A DNA stretch of 64,000 nucleotides from Limiplasma sp031549415 (GTDB taxonomy: Bacteria > Bacillota > Clostridia > Christensenellales > Aristaeellaceae): positions 248,001 to 312,000 of the forward strand of contig JAVBPU010000004.1 in assembly GCA_031549415.1 (NCBI GenBank), read 5' to 3'. The notes below the pieces were generated by a model, which was given only the letters and a program-made list of their open reading frames with translations, did no database searches and was not told where the DNA came from. Below are positions 16,588 through 25,328 of the stretch, one piece after another; within the stretch, counting starts at the first letter, position 1, and each line of letters starts with the position of its first letter. Made by a program: the position numbers and the translations under genes.

Positions 16588-19500
16588 TTACCGAAAGTAG
16601 GCAACCCCGCCTTCAAACAAAGGCTGGAATGTATTTCCTTCGACATTCTTGTACAAATCCCTGCCCGCCCGCTCGCTGTGGCCCATCTTGCCCAGCACCC
16701 GGCCATCCAGGCTGGTGATGCCCTCCACGGCCCAGGCAGAGCCGTTGGGGTTGTAGGCCAAATCCATGGTGGGGCTGCCTTGCCAGTCCACATATTGGGT
16801 GGCCAGCTGCCCATTTTGGGCGAGGCTGTCCAGCACAGCCGGGGAGGCCACAAAGCGCCCCTCCCCGTGGGAAATGGCGATGGTGTGAATCTCCCCCACC
16901 GTACATTTTTGCAGCCAGGGGCTTTGATTGGAAGCGATGCGGGTGCGCACCAGCATGCTCTGGTGCCTTCCCAGGGTGTTGTAGGTCAGCGTGGGAAAGC
17001 TTTCGTCCACATCCATGATTTGCCCGTTGGGCAGCAATCCCAGCTTCACCAGCGCCTGGAACCCGTTGCAGATGCCCAAAACCAGCCCGTCCCGGCGCTC
17101 CAGCAGGTTCTGGACCCCCTCCTTCATGGCCGGGTTCCGGAAAAAAGCAGCAATGAATTTTGCCGAACCGTCCGGTTCGTCCCCGCCGGAGAAGCCGCCG
17201 GGCAACACCAGCATTTGGCTTTTGTCCAGCCATTTCCGCGCTTCCTGCACGCTTTGGGCAATATTCGCCGGGGTTAGGTTGCGAATGAGCAGCACCTTGC
17301 TTTCGCCGCCCGCCCGCTCCACGGCCCGGGCCGTGTCCACCTCGCAGTTGGTGCCGGGGAAGGCGGGAATGAGGGCCAGGGGCCTTTTCGCCAGCAAAGC
17401 TGGTTTGGGCCAGGAGCCGGCGGTAAAACTGGGCTTTGGCAGGGCTTCCGCCCCGCCGCCCCGGTAGGGGAACACCGATTCCAACCGGGCTTCGTAGGCT
17501 TCCTGCAGGTGGCCTAGCGGCACAGTCTCCCCCTGGTACCGCAGTTCATATTCTGGCAGGGTCCTGCCCACAGGAATGCCCAGGGACACGTCCGTGGATT
17601 CCTGCTCCGCGCCCTCCGCCAGTTCCAGCAGGATGCCGCCAAACTGCTGGGCAAACAGGTCCCCCGGGTAGGTCACCTCCGCGCCCACCTGGTTGCCCAG
17701 GCTCATCACCAGCAGGGCTTCCGCCACTCCGCCCAGGCCCAACGCCCAGGCGGAAAGCACCTTCCCCTGCCGGATCAGCCCATGGACCTGGGCCCAGTTT
17801 TGTTTCATCAAAGCACTGTCATGGGCTGGGCAAGCCAGCAGACGCAGGGCGTGCCCCGGCCCCTTCCATTCTGGCGAAATCACCCTCCGGCTGTCCCCGG
17901 GGGCAATGGCGAAGCTTACCAACGTGGGGGGCACGTCCAGATCCTCAAAGCTGCCGCTCATGCTGTCCTTGCCGCCAATGGCCGCCACGCCGTAGTCCAT
18001 CTGCGCGTCCAGTGCGCCCAGCAGCGCCGCCACCGGCTGGCCCCAGCGGAGGGGGTCCCCGGTCATGCGGGGGAAGTATTCCTGAAAGGTCAGGTAGGCT
18101 TTTCCAGCGTCCAAGCCCGTGGCCACTAGCTTGGCGAGGCTTTCCACCACGGCCAGGTAGGCCCCTTCGTAGGGGTCCTGTTCCATCACCTCCGGGTGAA
18201 AGCCATAGGCCATGCCGCTGACCGTGGAGGTCTCCCCTGTCAGCACGGGCAGCTTCGCCACCATGGCCTGGGCGGGGGTCAGCTGGTGTTTGCCGCCAAA
18301 GGGCATCAGCACGCTGGCCGTCCCAATGGTGCCGTCAAAGCGCTGGCCCAGCCCCTTCTGCCCGCAGATGTTCAAATGGGTGGCCAGGCTTTCCATTTTT
18401 TCCGAAAAACAGGCCCCGACAAACAGCTCCGCCTGGGCTGCCGATGCAGGTACGGCTGCCGCAGCCATTGCCCCGGTGCCCTGCCGTGCCACCCTGGCGC
18501 AGGCATGCTTCTCCGCGCCGTTGCTGTTTAAAAAAGCCCGGGAGAGGTCCACCAGCGTCCGGCCCCGCCAGCGCATCTGAAGGCGAGGCTCTTCCGTCAC
18601 CTGGGCCACCAGGGTGGCTTCCAGGTTTTCCTCCGCCGCGTAGGCGATGAAAGCCTCCACATCCTGAGGGGCCACCACCACGGCCATGCGCTCCTGGCTT
18701 TCGGAAATGGCCAGCTCCGTGCCGTCCAGGCCCTCATATTTCTTGGGTATCTTGTCCAGATCAATGAGCAGGCCATCCGCCAGTTCGCCAATGGCTACGC
18801 TGACGCCGCCCGCGCCAAAATCATTGCAACGCTTGATGAGCCGGGTCACCCGGGGGTCCCGGAACAGCCGTTGCAGCTTCCGCTCCACCACGGGATTGCC
18901 CTTTTGCACCTCGGCCCCGCAGGCCGTGGTGCTTTCCGCCGTATGGCTTTTGCTGCTGCCCGTGGCCCCGCCGCAGCCGTCCCGCCCGGTACGCCCGCCC
19001 AACAGAATCACCGCATCCCCCGGAGCAGGCGCCTCCCGGCGCACATGGCTTTTGGGAGCTGCCCCCACCACCGCGCCCACTTCCAGCCGCTTGGCCTGGT
19101 AGCCGGGGTGGTAGATCTCCCGCACCAATCCGGTGGCCAGTCCAATCTGGTTGCCGTAGGCGCTGTAGCCCGCAGCTGCGGTGGTCACCAGCTTCCGCTG
19201 GGGCAGCTTGCCGGGCAAAGTGCTTTCCACCGGAACCGTGGGGTCCGAAGCGCCGGTGACCCGCATGGCCTGGTACACATAGGTCCGGCCCGACAGCGGG
19301 TCCCGGATGGCCCCGCCGATGCAGGTGGCCGCGCCGCCAAAGGGCTCGATCTCCGTAGGATGGTTGTGGGTTTCGTTCTTGAACATCAGCAGCCAGGGCT
19401 CCTGGCGTCCGTCCACCTCCACGTCGATCTGGATGGAGCAGGCGTTGATCTCCTCGCTCTCGTCCAGCTCTGGCAGCAGGCCTTGCTTTTTGAGCGCCTT

Positions 19501-20340
19501 GGCCCCGATGGTGGCCATGTCCATCAGCGTGATGGGCTTGTCCTTGCCGTTGTGGACAGCCTCCCGCAGGGCCAGGTAGCGGGAAAAGGCCTCTTCCACC
19601 TTCGCCTGCTCCATCTGCACCTGGTCCAGATGGGTCAAAAAGGTGGTGTGGCGGCAGTGGTCGCTCCAATAGGTGTCGATCATGCGGATTTCTGTCAGGC
19701 TGGGGTCCCGGTTTTCGCCGCGAAAATAGTCCCGGCAAAAGGCCAGGTCCTTCTCGTCCATGGCCAGTCCATGCCGGGCCACAAAATCCGCCAGCTCCGT
19801 CCCTTCCAGCCTGGTAAACCCGGTGAGCCAGGGCACATCCGGCGGCGTATCAAAGCGCTGGGCCAAGGTGGCCCTCTCCGAGAGCTCCGCCTCCCGGGCT
19901 TCCACAGGGTTGATAAGGTATTGCTTGATACGGGCCAGGTCCTGGGCGGAAATGGCCTGCCCTTCCGCCGGGGCCAACAGGTAGACTTTGGCCGTGCGCA
20001 CGGCGGGCCGCTCACCGCCGGTGGCCAGCTGCATACATTCCCCGCAGCTGGCGGCCCGGGCGTCAAACTGGCCGGGCAAATATTCCACCGCCAAAACCGC
20101 CCCGCCTTCTTCCCCGCTGGGCAAGGCTTCATACACCCAGTCCAGAGGCGGCTCCATCAGCACAATGGGCACACAGCGCCGGAAGGCTTCCGGGTCCAGG
20201 CCTTCCACGTCGTAGCGGCACAGCATCCGCACCCCCGCCACGCTGCTAATTTGCAAAATTTCCCGTATTTCGCGCAGAACGCCCTGGGCCTCCACGGCAT
20301 AGGGCTCCCTCTTTTCCACATACATCCGGTGAACGGCCAT
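16588..20340 (-). CDS. purL: Phosphoribosylformylglycinamidine synthase, single-chain
   Basis: A 1250-residue FGAM synthase converting FGAR, ATP and glutamine to FGAM. All parts are fused: an N-terminal PurS-like region, two ATP-grasp-like AIRS halves (SDHCRHTTF near 230, FKNETHNHPTEIEPFGGAATCIGG near 320, FGAGGVSVAIGELADG near 500), and a C-terminal class I glutamine amidotransferase (AFPGTNCEVDTARA; nucleophile Cys in VLGICNGFQALVKLG near 1120; late ISHGEGRF). This long form is common in Clostridia, in place of separate PurS, PurQ and PurL. The ATG is preceded by AAGGAGG, 11 bases after purD. Confidence 0.98.
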   Translation of the reverse strand: MAVHRMYVEKREPYAVEAQGVLREIREILQISSVAGVRMLCRYDVEGLDPEAFRRCVPIVLMEPPLDWVYEALPSGEEGGAVLAVEYLPGQFDARAASCGECMQLATGGERPAVRTAKVYLLAPAEGQAISAQDLARIKQYLINPVEAREAELSERATLAQRFDTPPDVPWLTGFTRLEGTELADFVARHGLAMDEKDLAFCRDYFRGENRDPSLTEIRMIDTYWSDHCRHTTFLTHLDQVQMEQAKVEEAFSRYLALREAVHNGKDKPITLMDMATIGAKALKKQGLLPELDESEEINACSIQIDVEVDGRQEPWLLMFKNETHNHPTEIEPFGGAATCIGGAIRDPLSGRTYVYQAMRVTGASDPTVPVESTLPGKLPQRKLVTTAAAGYSAYGNQIGLATGLVREIYHPGYQAKRLEVGAVVGAAPKSHVRREAPAPGDAVILLGGRTGRDGCGGATGSSKSHTAESTTACGAEVQKGNPVVERKLQRLFRDPRVTRLIKRCNDFGAGGVSVAIGELADGLLIDLDKIPKKYEGLDGTELAISESQERMAVVVAPQDVEAFIAYAAEENLEATLVAQVTEEPRLQMRWRGRTLVDLSRAFLNSNGAEKHACARVARQGTGAMAAAAVPASAAQAELFVGACFSEKMESLATHLNICGQKGLGQRFDGTIGTASVLMPFGGKHQLTPAQAMVAKLPVLTGETSTVSGMAYGFHPEVMEQDPYEGAYLAVVESLAKLVATGLDAGKAYLTFQEYFPRMTGDPLRWGQPVAALLGALDAQMDYGVAAIGGKDSMSGSFEDLDVPPTLVSFAIAPGDSRRVISPEWKGPGHALRLLACPAHDSALMKQNWAQVHGLIRQGKVLSAWALGLGGVAEALLVMSLGNQVGAEVTYPGDLFAQQFGGILLELAEGAEQESTDVSLGIPVGRTLPEYELRYQGETVPLGHLQEAYEARLESVFPYRGGGAEALPKPSFTAGSWPKPALLAKRPLALIPAFPGTNCEVDTARAVERAGGESKVLLIRNLTPANIAQSVQEARKWLDKSQMLVLPGGFSGGDEPDGSAKFIAAFFRNPAMKEGVQNLLERRDGLVLGICNGFQALVKLGLLPNGQIMDVDESFPTLTYNTLGRHQSMLVRTRIASNQSPWLQKCTVGEIHTIAISHGEGRFVASPAVLDSLAQNGQLATQYVDWQGSPTMDLAYNPNGSAWAVEGITSLDGRVLGKMGHSERAGRDLYKNVEGNTFQPLFEGGVAYFR

Positions 20341-20351
20341 GGGCAGCCTCC

Positions 20352-21638
20352 TTACAACTGTTTTTCCAGGGCTTGCAAGGCAGCGGCCCCAATGTCCAAC
20401 CGCATGTGCATCCCTTCAAAGTCGATCTGGCGGGCGGCGGCATAGGCCCGCTCAATGGCGATAGGCAACATGTCCGCTGTGGCCACAACGCCTAGCACCC
20501 GCCCTCCGGCTGTGACCAGATGCTTTTCCGGCGTGAGCCGGGTGCCCGCCTGATAGACCAGGGCCTTTTTCTCCGCTTCCTGGATACCTCTGAGCCACTT
20601 GCCGCTTTCATACTGCTCCGGATAGCCACCACTGGCCAGCACCACGCAACAGCTGCAGCCCTCCTGAAAAACGCAGTCCACCTCCGAAAGCGTTCCCCGG
20701 GTGGTGGCCAGCATCAGCGTCAGCAAATCGCTTTGCAGCAGCGGCAGCACCGCCTGGGCCTCCGGATCGCCAAAACGGCAGTTGTACTCGATCACCTTGG
20801 GCCCGCTTTTCGTCAGCATCAGGCCAAAGTACAGGCAGCCACAAAAGGGGCAGCCTTCCTTTTGCATGGCCTCCAGCGTGGGCTGAAAAATGGTATCCAT
20901 GCAAAGCTTTGCCATTTCCGGCGTGTAATACGGGTTGGGGGCCACCACCCCCATGCCGCCGGTGTTTGGGCCCCTGTCCCCATCCAGGGCCCGTTTGTGG
21001 TCCATGCTGGACACCATGGGCCGCAGGGTTTTCCCATCGGCAAAGCACAGCACGGAGACCTCCGGACCCTGTAACATCTCCTCCAGCACCACCCGGGCGC
21101 CTGCCGCGCCAAACCGGTTTTCTTCCATCATCTGCCGGACGGCTTCCTTGGCCTGGGCCTTGCTGCCACAGAGCACCACCCCTTTGCCCAGGGCCAGCCC
21201 ATCAGCCTTCACCACCCGGGGTCCTTCCGGGAGCCCGTCCAGATAGGCGCAGGCCTCCCGGAAGCTGTCAAAGCTTTCATAGGCAGCCGTGGGGATGCCG
21301 TACTTCTTCATCAGCCCTTTGGCAAAGACCTTGCTGCCCTCGATACGGGCGGCGGCCTGGCTGGGGCCAAAGGCGGGAATGCCCTTCTCTTGCAGGCGGT
21401 CCACCAAGCCCAAGCACAGGGGATCGTCCGGAGCTACCACCACGTAGTCCATGGATTCTTTCACCGCAAAGTCCGTAAGCGCCTGGAGATCCGTGGCGGG
21501 AATGGGCACGCAACGGGCCTCCTTCGCAATGCCCCCATTGCCCGGCGCGCAAAAAAGCTCCGTCACGGCCTTGCTTTCCTTTAGCTTTTTGACGATGGCA
21601 TGTTCCCGGCCGCCACCGCCTACCACCAGTATTTTCAA
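20352..21638 (-). CDS. purD: Phosphoribosylamine-glycine ligase
   Basis: A 428-residue GAR synthetase joining glycine to phosphoribosylamine with ATP, the second step of the pathway. It is an ATP-grasp enzyme: the N-domain begins MKILVVGGGGREHAIV, the ATP-binding stretch includes PRVVKADGLALGKGVVLC and GPEVSVLCFADG, and the metal/catalytic region is YNCRFGDPEAQAVLP near 285. Length is standard. It lies between the AICAR transformylase gene (37 bases upstream) and purL. Confidence 0.98.
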   Translation of the reverse strand: MKILVVGGGGREHAIVKKLKESKAVTELFCAPGNGGIAKEARCVPIPATDLQALTDFAVKESMDYVVVAPDDPLCLGLVDRLQEKGIPAFGPSQAAARIEGSKVFAKGLMKKYGIPTAAYESFDSFREACAYLDGLPEGPRVVKADGLALGKGVVLCGSKAQAKEAVRQMMEENRFGAAGARVVLEEMLQGPEVSVLCFADGKTLRPMVSSMDHKRALDGDRGPNTGGMGVVAPNPYYTPEMAKLCMDTIFQPTLEAMQKEGCPFCGCLYFGLMLTKSGPKVIEYNCRFGDPEAQAVLPLLQSDLLTLMLATTRGTLSEVDCVFQEGCSCCVVLASGGYPEQYESGKWLRGIQEAEKKALVYQAGTRLTPEKHLVTAGGRVLGVVATADMLPIAIERAYAAARQIDFEGMHMRLDIGAAALQALEKQL

Positions 21639-21675
21639 GAGATTCCCTCTTCTCTTTATTGGAATTTCCCCTTGA

Positions 21676-22851
21676 TCAATGGTGAAACAGCCTAAGCCCC
21701 GTAAAGCTCATGGTCATGCCGTATCCATCGCAGGCCGAAATCACCAAATCGTCCCGGATGCTGCCGCCGGGCTCCGCCACGTAGGCAACGCCGCTTCGGG
21801 CCGCCCGGTCGATGTTGTCCGGAAAAGGAAAGAAGGCGTCACTGCCCAGGGCCACCCCGGTCATCTCCCGCAGCCAGGCCCGCTTTTCCTCCGCCGTGAG
21901 CGGGGTGGGCTGGCGCACAAACAGGGCCTGCCATTTGCCCTCGGCCAGCACATCCTCCGGCTCGTTGCTGATATAGCGGTCTATGGCGTTGTCCCGGTCC
22001 GGGTTTTTGAGGCCGGGCAAAAAGGGCAGGGCCAGCGTCTTGGGATGCTGGCGCAGCCACCAGTGATCCGCCTTGTCCCCGGCCAGGCGGGTACAATGGA
22101 TGCGGCTTTGCTGCCCCGCGCCAATGCCAATGGCCTGTCCGTCCTTTACGTAACATACGCTGTTGGATTGGGTGTATTTCAGCGTGATCATGGCAATGGC
22201 CAGGTCCCGGCGGGCTGCCTCCGGCAGGTCCTTGTTTTTCGACACGATGTGGGCGAAAAAGTCTTCCTCAATCACCAGCTCATTGCGCTCCTGCTCAAAG
22301 GTGATGCCGTACACATCCTTGCGTTCCAGCTTTTGCGGCACATAGGCCGGGTCGATCTCCACGATGTTGTAGGCGCCTTTCCGCTTGGCGCTGAGAATCT
22401 CCAGCGCCGACTGTTCATAGCCCGGCGCGATGACCCCGTCGCTGACCTCCGGCGCGATGAGCCTGGCGGTGGCCTCGTCGCATACATCCGACAGAGCGAT
22501 CCAGTCCCCAAAGCTGCTCATCCGGTCCGCGCCTCTGGCCCGGGCGTAGGCACAGGCCAAGGGCGAAAGCTCCGCCGCTTCCGGCACAAAGTAAACCTGC
22601 CGCAAAACCGCTGAAAGAGGCAGGCCCACGGCGGCCCCGGCAGGGCTGACGTGCTTGAAGCTGGCGGCGGCGGGCAGCTGGGTGGCCGCCCGCAGTTCCT
22701 TCACCAATTGCCAGCCGTTGAGCGCGTCCAGAAAGTTGATGTAGCCCGGCTTGCCGTTGCGGATCACAAGGGGCAGCTGCCCCTGGGCGGCAAAGATCCG
22801 GGCGGGCTTCTGGTTGGGGTTACAGCCGTATTTCAATTCCAGCTCCGTCAT
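21676..22851 (-). CDS. purH: AICAR formyltransferase, stand-alone domain
   Basis: A 391-residue enzyme equal to the transformylase half of PurH; it formylates AICAR with 10-formyl-THF to FAICAR. The start is ATG 22851 (MTELELKYGCNPNQKPARIF); a longer open frame upstream runs through purO and is a shadow. Transformylase landmarks are ASFKHVSPAGAAVG near 65, the KYTQSNSVCYVKDGQAIGIGAGQQSR segment, and SDAFFPFPDNIDRAARSGV. The usual N-terminal IMP cyclohydrolase domain is absent; that reaction is assigned to the preceding PurO gene, 31 bases upstream. The fused PurH would be about 510-520 residues. Confidence 0.96.
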   Translation of the reverse strand: MTELELKYGCNPNQKPARIFAAQGQLPLVIRNGKPGYINFLDALNGWQLVKELRAATQLPAAASFKHVSPAGAAVGLPLSAVLRQVYFVPEAAELSPLACAYARARGADRMSSFGDWIALSDVCDEATARLIAPEVSDGVIAPGYEQSALEILSAKRKGAYNIVEIDPAYVPQKLERKDVYGITFEQERNELVIEEDFFAHIVSKNKDLPEAARRDLAIAMITLKYTQSNSVCYVKDGQAIGIGAGQQSRIHCTRLAGDKADHWWLRQHPKTLALPFLPGLKNPDRDNAIDRYISNEPEDVLAEGKWQALFVRQPTPLTAEEKRAWLREMTGVALGSDAFFPFPDNIDRAARSGVAYVAEPGGSIRDDLVISACDGYGMTMSFTGLRLFHH

Positions 22852-22882
22852 AAAGGGGGCCTCCTTTGCATGGTTTGTGGCG

Positions 22883-23596
22883 TTACAGGTTTTTATTGAA
22901 AATGCGGGTTTCCTCATGGCCAGTGTGCAGATCCACTGTGCGCACAAACAGGCTGATCTTGTTGTCCGGGTCCAGGCTTTCCCACAGGCCATTGCACAGC
23001 CCGTCCACATCGCCCGCCACCTGCACCCGCACCGGCTCCCCCTCAAAGCTGGGAAGGGGGTTCCCATCCGCCCGGTAGGTGTGTAAAAGGTGACCTTCCC
23101 CGCGCACGGGCTGGGCATATTCAAAGAAAAACCGCTGCACGCTGTTTTCATTGCCGTCCGAGGACTTGAGAATCGACAGCCGGTAGGCCATGGCTCCGCC
23201 CTGCACCTGCATCATGCCGGAGATGCGGGGGGTGAAATTGGGGGCGTCCGGTTCAAAGGTTCGGGTGCGCAGGGCGGTTTCAAAGCTCTCGCCGTTTTGC
23301 AAATGCTCCAGCAAGGTATCCGTCTGGTCCCCGTTGGTCACCAAAGTGACCCCGTCCCCCGTGACCCGTACCGGCGCGTATAGGATCAGGCTGGGATCGC
23401 TGACCTTGGCCGGATCAAAAGCCTGGGCCAAAATGCCACCGTCCTTTTCCACAAACACCCGGTTGCGGCTGTTTTCGCTGCGGCCCATGATGAAGTAGGC
23501 CATCACCGCCTGGTTCCCATCCTGGCTGCGCCCCAGCAAGATCCCCCGGCCCGGGTATGGGTTCTTTCGCAAATGGCTATACAAATCGTGCAGCAT
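22883..23596 (-). CDS. purO: IMP cyclohydrolase, archaeal PurO type
   Basis: A 237-residue protein of the PurO IMP cyclohydrolase family, which closes FAICAR to IMP in many archaea. It is unrelated to the cyclohydrolase domain of PurH. Family-like features are the N-terminal NPYPGRGILLGRSQDGNQAV, IMGRSENSRNRVF near 37, and the internal NFTPRISGM segment. ATG 23596 has GGGAGG upstream. It lies between purN and the stand-alone AICAR transformylase, which lacks a cyclohydrolase domain. The two genes together replace PurH. Assignment rests on recognised family sequence and on pathway completeness. Confidence 0.9.
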   Translation of the reverse strand: MLHDLYSHLRKNPYPGRGILLGRSQDGNQAVMAYFIMGRSENSRNRVFVEKDGGILAQAFDPAKVSDPSLILYAPVRVTGDGVTLVTNGDQTDTLLEHLQNGESFETALRTRTFEPDAPNFTPRISGMMQVQGGAMAYRLSILKSSDGNENSVQRFFFEYAQPVRGEGHLLHTYRADGNPLPSFEGEPVRVQVAGDVDGLCNGLWESLDPDNKISLFVRTVDLHTGHEETRIFNKNL

Positions 23597-23610
23597 GCCG
23601 TACGCCTCCC

Positions 23611-24273
23611 TTATCCTCTGCTTGATACCCTGCTTGATGCGGCCTCATCCAACGGCCGCTGACCTTCCCTTTCCAGCTGGGCCGCCAAGGCCTCCACTTC
23701 CCTGGGCAGCAGCACCCATTCCGCCTGCTCCATGACCCGCTGTTGCAGGGTTTCCGGCGTATCCCCCGGCTCCACCGCCACGGCCTGCTGGGCCAGAATC
23801 CGCCCGCCGTCCGGTACCTCGTTCACCAGGTGCACGGTGGCCCCGGTGAGCCTCACGCCCCTTTGCAGCGCGGCCTCATGCACTTTCAGGCCATACATGC
23901 CCTGGCCGCAAAAGGCCGGAATCAGGCTGGGATGCACGTTCACCATGCGCCCCGCAAAGGCCCGCACCACGCAGGGGTCCAAAATCAGTAAGAAACCAGC
24001 CAGCACCACCAGCTCCACGCCACTTTTTTGCAGCAGGGCCACCAGCCGCTTGCCATACTCCTTGGGAGTTTCGGCTTCTCCTCCGGTCCGCTGCCTTTCC
24101 AATACTTCGGTTTCGACTCCCGCCTGCCGGGCCCGCTCCAGCGCATAGGCACCGGGCTTGTTGCTCACCACCAGCGAAAGCTGGCAATGGGGCATCTCCC
24201 CCCGGGTTTTGGCGTCCAGCAGCGCCTGCAAATTGGTGCCGCCTCCGCTGACCAGCACCGCCACCTTTACCAT
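23611..24273 (-). CDS. purN: Phosphoribosylglycinamide formyltransferase
   Basis: A 220-residue folate-dependent GAR transformylase (GAR to FGAR using 10-formyl-THF). The start is ATG 24273, inside the purM stop region; an upstream in-frame extension is purM sequence. Visible features are VAVLVSGGGTNLQALLDA, VVLAGFLLIL near 100, the catalytic Asn-His region MVNVHPSLIPAF near 115, and HLVNEVPDGGRILAQ with the conserved Asp. The usual GxGMYG loop reads GQGMYGLKVHEA. It overlaps purM by 7 bp, so it is translationally coupled. The C-terminus has a short extra tail (RPLDEAASSRVSSRG). Confidence 0.97.
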   Translation of the reverse strand: MVKVAVLVSGGGTNLQALLDAKTRGEMPHCQLSLVVSNKPGAYALERARQAGVETEVLERQRTGGEAETPKEYGKRLVALLQKSGVELVVLAGFLLILDPCVVRAFAGRMVNVHPSLIPAFCGQGMYGLKVHEAALQRGVRLTGATVHLVNEVPDGGRILAQQAVAVEPGDTPETLQQRVMEQAEWVLLPREVEALAAQLEREGQRPLDEAASSRVSSRG

Positions 24274-25328
24274 AGCTCGACCCGGTTGCTTTCCGGGTTC
24301 TGGCCCTTTTCCACCGTGCCCAGCCGGTAAGCCCCAGGCTCTCCCGCTTCCCGCAAGACCTCCAGCGCCTTGTCCGCGTCCTGTTTGGCCACCACCAGGC
24401 ACATACCCACCCCCATGTTGAAGGTGTTGTACATGTCCCGCTTGGGGATGCTCCCGGCCCGGGCAATCAGGGCAAACAGGGGTGGGGTTTGCACGTCCTC
24501 CTCCGCAATGCGGGCCAGCATGCCCTTGGGCAACGCCCTGGGAATGTTCTCATAAAACCCGCCGCCGGTGATGTGGGCCACGGAACGCACCGTGACGCCG
24601 CTTTCCAGCAGGGCCAGCACCGGCTTTACATAGATTTTTGTAGGCGTCAGCAGCGCTTCCCCCAGGCTCATGCCCAGCTCCGGCACCCTTTTCCCAAGGA
24701 TTTCCTTCCCCTGTGCGTCCAAACCGAACACCTTGCGCACCAGGGAGAAGCCGTTGCTGTGGACCCCGCTGGAAGGCAGGGCGATGAGCACATCCCCCGC
24801 CTCCATGGCCTCTTTATCCAGCAGCCTGTCTTTGTCCACCACACCCACGGAAAAGCCTGCCAGGTCATATTCGTCCTCCGGGTAAAAGCCCGGCATTTCG
24901 GCGGTTTCGCCGCCCACCAGGCTGCAACCCGCCTGCACGCAGCCCTCGGCCACCCCGGCCACGATGGACGCCACCCGCTCCGGCAGGTTTTTGCCCACCG
25001 CCACATAGTCCAGAAAGAACAGAGGCTTGGCCCCACAGCAAATGATGTCGTTGACGCACATAGCCACGCAATCCATCCCCACGGTGTCATGCTTGTTTAA
25101 CAAAAAGGCCAGCTTCAGCTTGGTTCCCACGCCGTCCGTGCCGCTGACCAGTACAGGCCGCCGGAGGCCCGTCAGATCCAGCTCAAACAGCCCGCCAAAG
25201 CCGCCCAGGCCCTCCAGCACCCCCTTGCCCAGGGTGCGCGCCACATGGCCTTTCATCAGCTCCACGGCCTTGTACCCGGCGGTGATGTCCACCCCCGCCG
25301 CCTTGTAGCTTTCGCTTTCGCTTCTCAT
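24267..25328 (-). CDS. purM: Phosphoribosylformylglycinamidine cyclo-ligase
   Basis: A 353-residue AIR synthetase closing FGAM to AIR with ATP. Key stretches are YKAAGVDITAGYKAVELMK, VSGTDGVGTKLKLAF near 67, DCVAMCVNDIICCGAKPLFFLDY, GGETAEMPGFY near 135, and PSSGVHSNGFSLVRKVF. The start is ATG 25328, overlapping the purF stop (25325-25328); an upstream in-frame ATG lies inside purF. Length is typical. Confidence 0.98.
   Translation of the reverse strand: MRSESESYKAAGVDITAGYKAVELMKGHVARTLGKGVLEGLGGFGGLFELDLTGLRRPVLVSGTDGVGTKLKLAFLLNKHDTVGMDCVAMCVNDIICCGAKPLFFLDYVAVGKNLPERVASIVAGVAEGCVQAGCSLVGGETAEMPGFYPEDEYDLAGFSVGVVDKDRLLDKEAMEAGDVLIALPSSGVHSNGFSLVRKVFGLDAQGKEILGKRVPELGMSLGEALLTPTKIYVKPVLALLESGVTVRSVAHITGGGFYENIPRALPKGMLARIAEEDVQTPPLFALIARAGSIPKRDMYNTFNMGVGMCLVVAKQDADKALEVLREAGEPGAYRLGTVEKGQNPESNRVELW

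Noticed and set aside
22852..23151. N-terminal extension of the AICAR formyltransferase
   Set aside because: The extra 100 residues come from reading purO in a wrong frame; MTELELKYGCNPNQ is the family's normal start.
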